Positions 13,881 to 14,487 of a stretch of 14,487 bases of DNA are shown one piece after another (positions within the stretch are counted from its first letter, which is position 1; every line of letters begins with the position of its first letter). The notes beneath the pieces were generated by a model. The model did not search any database and had not been told where the DNA came from. It saw only the letters and a list, made by a program, of their open reading frames with translations. This stretch comes from Holdemanella sp. MSK.7.32. Lineage in GTDB: Bacteria; Bacillota_I; Bacilli_A; Erysipelotrichales; Erysipelotrichaceae. Location of the stretch: contig NZ_JANFYN010000051.1 in the NCBI RefSeq assembly GCF_024460475.1, positions 1-14,487 on the forward strand. The letters run 5' to 3'. Both the position numbers and the translations under genes were made by a program.

Positions 13881-14402
13881 ATGAAAGTTATGATGATTTT
13901 TGACCAGACACAAGCTGGTTTAGGAGGAAAAGAAAGTCCTGATTTACCTATGGGCGGAAAAGCAATGGGAATTGGTTCTTGTGAAATGTTTACTCGATTC
14001 TTGGATCAACAAGGAGGGAAAGTCATCGCTACTTTATATTGTGGAGACGGTACTTTTTTAGCTGACCCAGAACTTAACGCAAAGAAGTTTGCGGCTATGG
14101 CAAAAAAATTTAATCCAGATGTAGTTATCTGTGGACCATGTTTCAACTATGCAAATTATGGTATCATGGCTGCTAAATCAGCTGAAGCAATTTCAGAACT
14201 AACGAATATTCCTGCTTTTGCGATCATGTCACAAGAGTGTGAAAAGGCTATTGAAACATACAAAGATAAAGTTACAATTTTAAAAATGCCTAAAAAAGGT
14301 GGAATCGGATTGAATGAATCATTAAGCGCTATGTGTGAATACGCTAAAATGTTAGTCGACAAAAAAGATACTGCTGAATTCTTAGAAAAACATGCTTATT
14401 AA
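13881..14402 (+). CDS. GrdB-like protein, N-terminal module only
   Basis: A 173-residue cytoplasmic protein resembling the N-terminal part of GrdB, the B subunit of glycine/sarcosine/betaine reductase (about 435 residues). Shared features are the opening QTQAGLGGKESPD (compare NQFFAGIGGE), CGDGTF (54-59), and PDVVICGPCFNYANYGIMAA (79-98), which matches the PDxxxAGPAFNAGRYG motif. The selenocysteine-bearing C-terminal half is absent: a TAA and a strong terminator follow, so this is a short stand-alone protein rather than a broken gene. Two cysteines form CGPC (84-87) where GrdB has AGPA. The ATG follows AGGAGG (13867-13872) at eight bases, 18 bases after the permease. Its biochemical role is unknown; operon position ties it to the PTS sugar. 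Confidence 0.75.
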   Translation: MKVMMIFDQTQAGLGGKESPDLPMGGKAMGIGSCEMFTRFLDQQGGKVIATLYCGDGTFLADPELNAKKFAAMAKKFNPDVVICGPCFNYANYGIMAAKSAEAISELTNIPAFAIMSQECEKAIETYKDKVTILKMPKKGGIGLNESLSAMCEYAKMLVDKKDTAEFLEKHAY

Positions 14403-14406
14403 TAAT

Positions 14407-14430
14407 GACCAGCTCGATTGAGCTGGTTTT
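14407..14430 (+). terminator. Intrinsic terminator of the permease operon
   Basis: ACCAGCTC (14408-14415) pairs perfectly with GAGCTGGT (14420-14427) around GATT, then TTTT (14427-14430). A G-U pair at 14407:14428 extends it. Confidence 0.85.
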
Positions 14431-14432
14431 CT

Positions 14433-14451
14433 GTACGACAGGCAGTCGTGC
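14433..14451. repeat. Short hairpin after the terminator
   Basis: GTACGAC (14433-14439) pairs with GTCGTGC (14445-14451), with one T-G wobble, around AGGCA. It starts two bases after the T-run of the preceding terminator. Confidence 0.45.
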
Positions 14452-14455
14452 TTAT

Positions 14456-14484
14456 AGTTGATAATCAATCACCGATTATCAACT
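14456..14484. repeat. Perfect 11-bp inverted repeat at the right edge
   Basis: AGTTGATAATC (14456-14466) and GATTATCAACT (14474-14484) are perfect complements around AATCACC. It may be an operator for a gene beyond the window, or a terminator whose T-run is cut off by the edge. Confidence 0.55.
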
Positions 14485-14487
14485 GTT

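Noticed and set aside
13881..14402. Selenocysteine codon or frameshift truncating a full-length grdB
   Set aside because: The frame ends with TAA, not TGA, and is followed at once by a strong terminator with no further GrdB-like coding sequence.
1..14487. CRISPR array, tRNA, rRNA, insertion sequence or prophage genes
   Set aside because: No spaced repeats, cloverleaf-like segments, transposase cores with terminal repeats or phage genes were seen; only the nuclease/transposase-like fragment at the left edge hints at mobility.

Overview
The window is low-GC, gene-dense bacterial DNA with standard stop codons and Trp always read from TGG. Ribosome binding sites are Gram-positive in style (AGGAGG, AAAGGAG), and most transcription units end in a hairpin plus T-run. 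Gene content (class I ManA, MutY, LuxS, SecA, frameshifted RF2, YitT, LicR-like PRD regulator, lactose/cellobiose-family PTS permease, GrdB-like protein) points to a Bacillota gut- or mouth-type anaerobe. The class Erysipelotrichia is my best guess, but that is inference from general resemblance and no marker proves it. There is no rRNA, tRNA, CRISPR array or insertion sequence. No gene-free stretch exceeds 300 bases; the longest is about 264 bases (284-547).

Left part (1-6604), mostly housekeeping. The C-terminal end of an Rpn-family nuclease enters from the left edge. It is followed by a promoter-driven manA, then mutY and luxS, which overlap by 13 bases, then secA and prfB, which are coupled by a TAATG overlap. 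prfB keeps the classical programmed +1 frameshift (CTT TGA C). Unusually, the leader just upstream folds into a 14-bp stem that buries the internal Shine-Dalgarno-like element.

Middle part (6605-9777). A compact three-gene unit encodes a cysteine-rich protein of unknown function (possibly a remote U32-like Fe-S TIM barrel), a TM1586-type nitroreductase and a YjbR/MmcQ-family protein. It converges on a YitT-family membrane protein, and the two units share a bidirectional terminator.

Right part (9778-14487), a sugar-uptake locus. It holds a LicR-like PRD/EIIB/EIIA transcription regulator, an RDD membrane protein, a PTS EIIC permease of the lactose/cellobiose family, and a 173-residue protein that resembles only the N-terminal module of the glycine/betaine reductase subunit GrdB. 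An 18-bp palindrome, TTTCCTA-N4-TAGGAAA, lies upstream of the regulator (one perfect and one degenerate copy in tandem) and again, perfect, upstream of the permease. At both places it sits at almost the same distance from a -10-like element. I read it as the regulator's own operator, linking autoregulation to control of the permease and the GrdB-like gene. The window ends in three consecutive hairpins.
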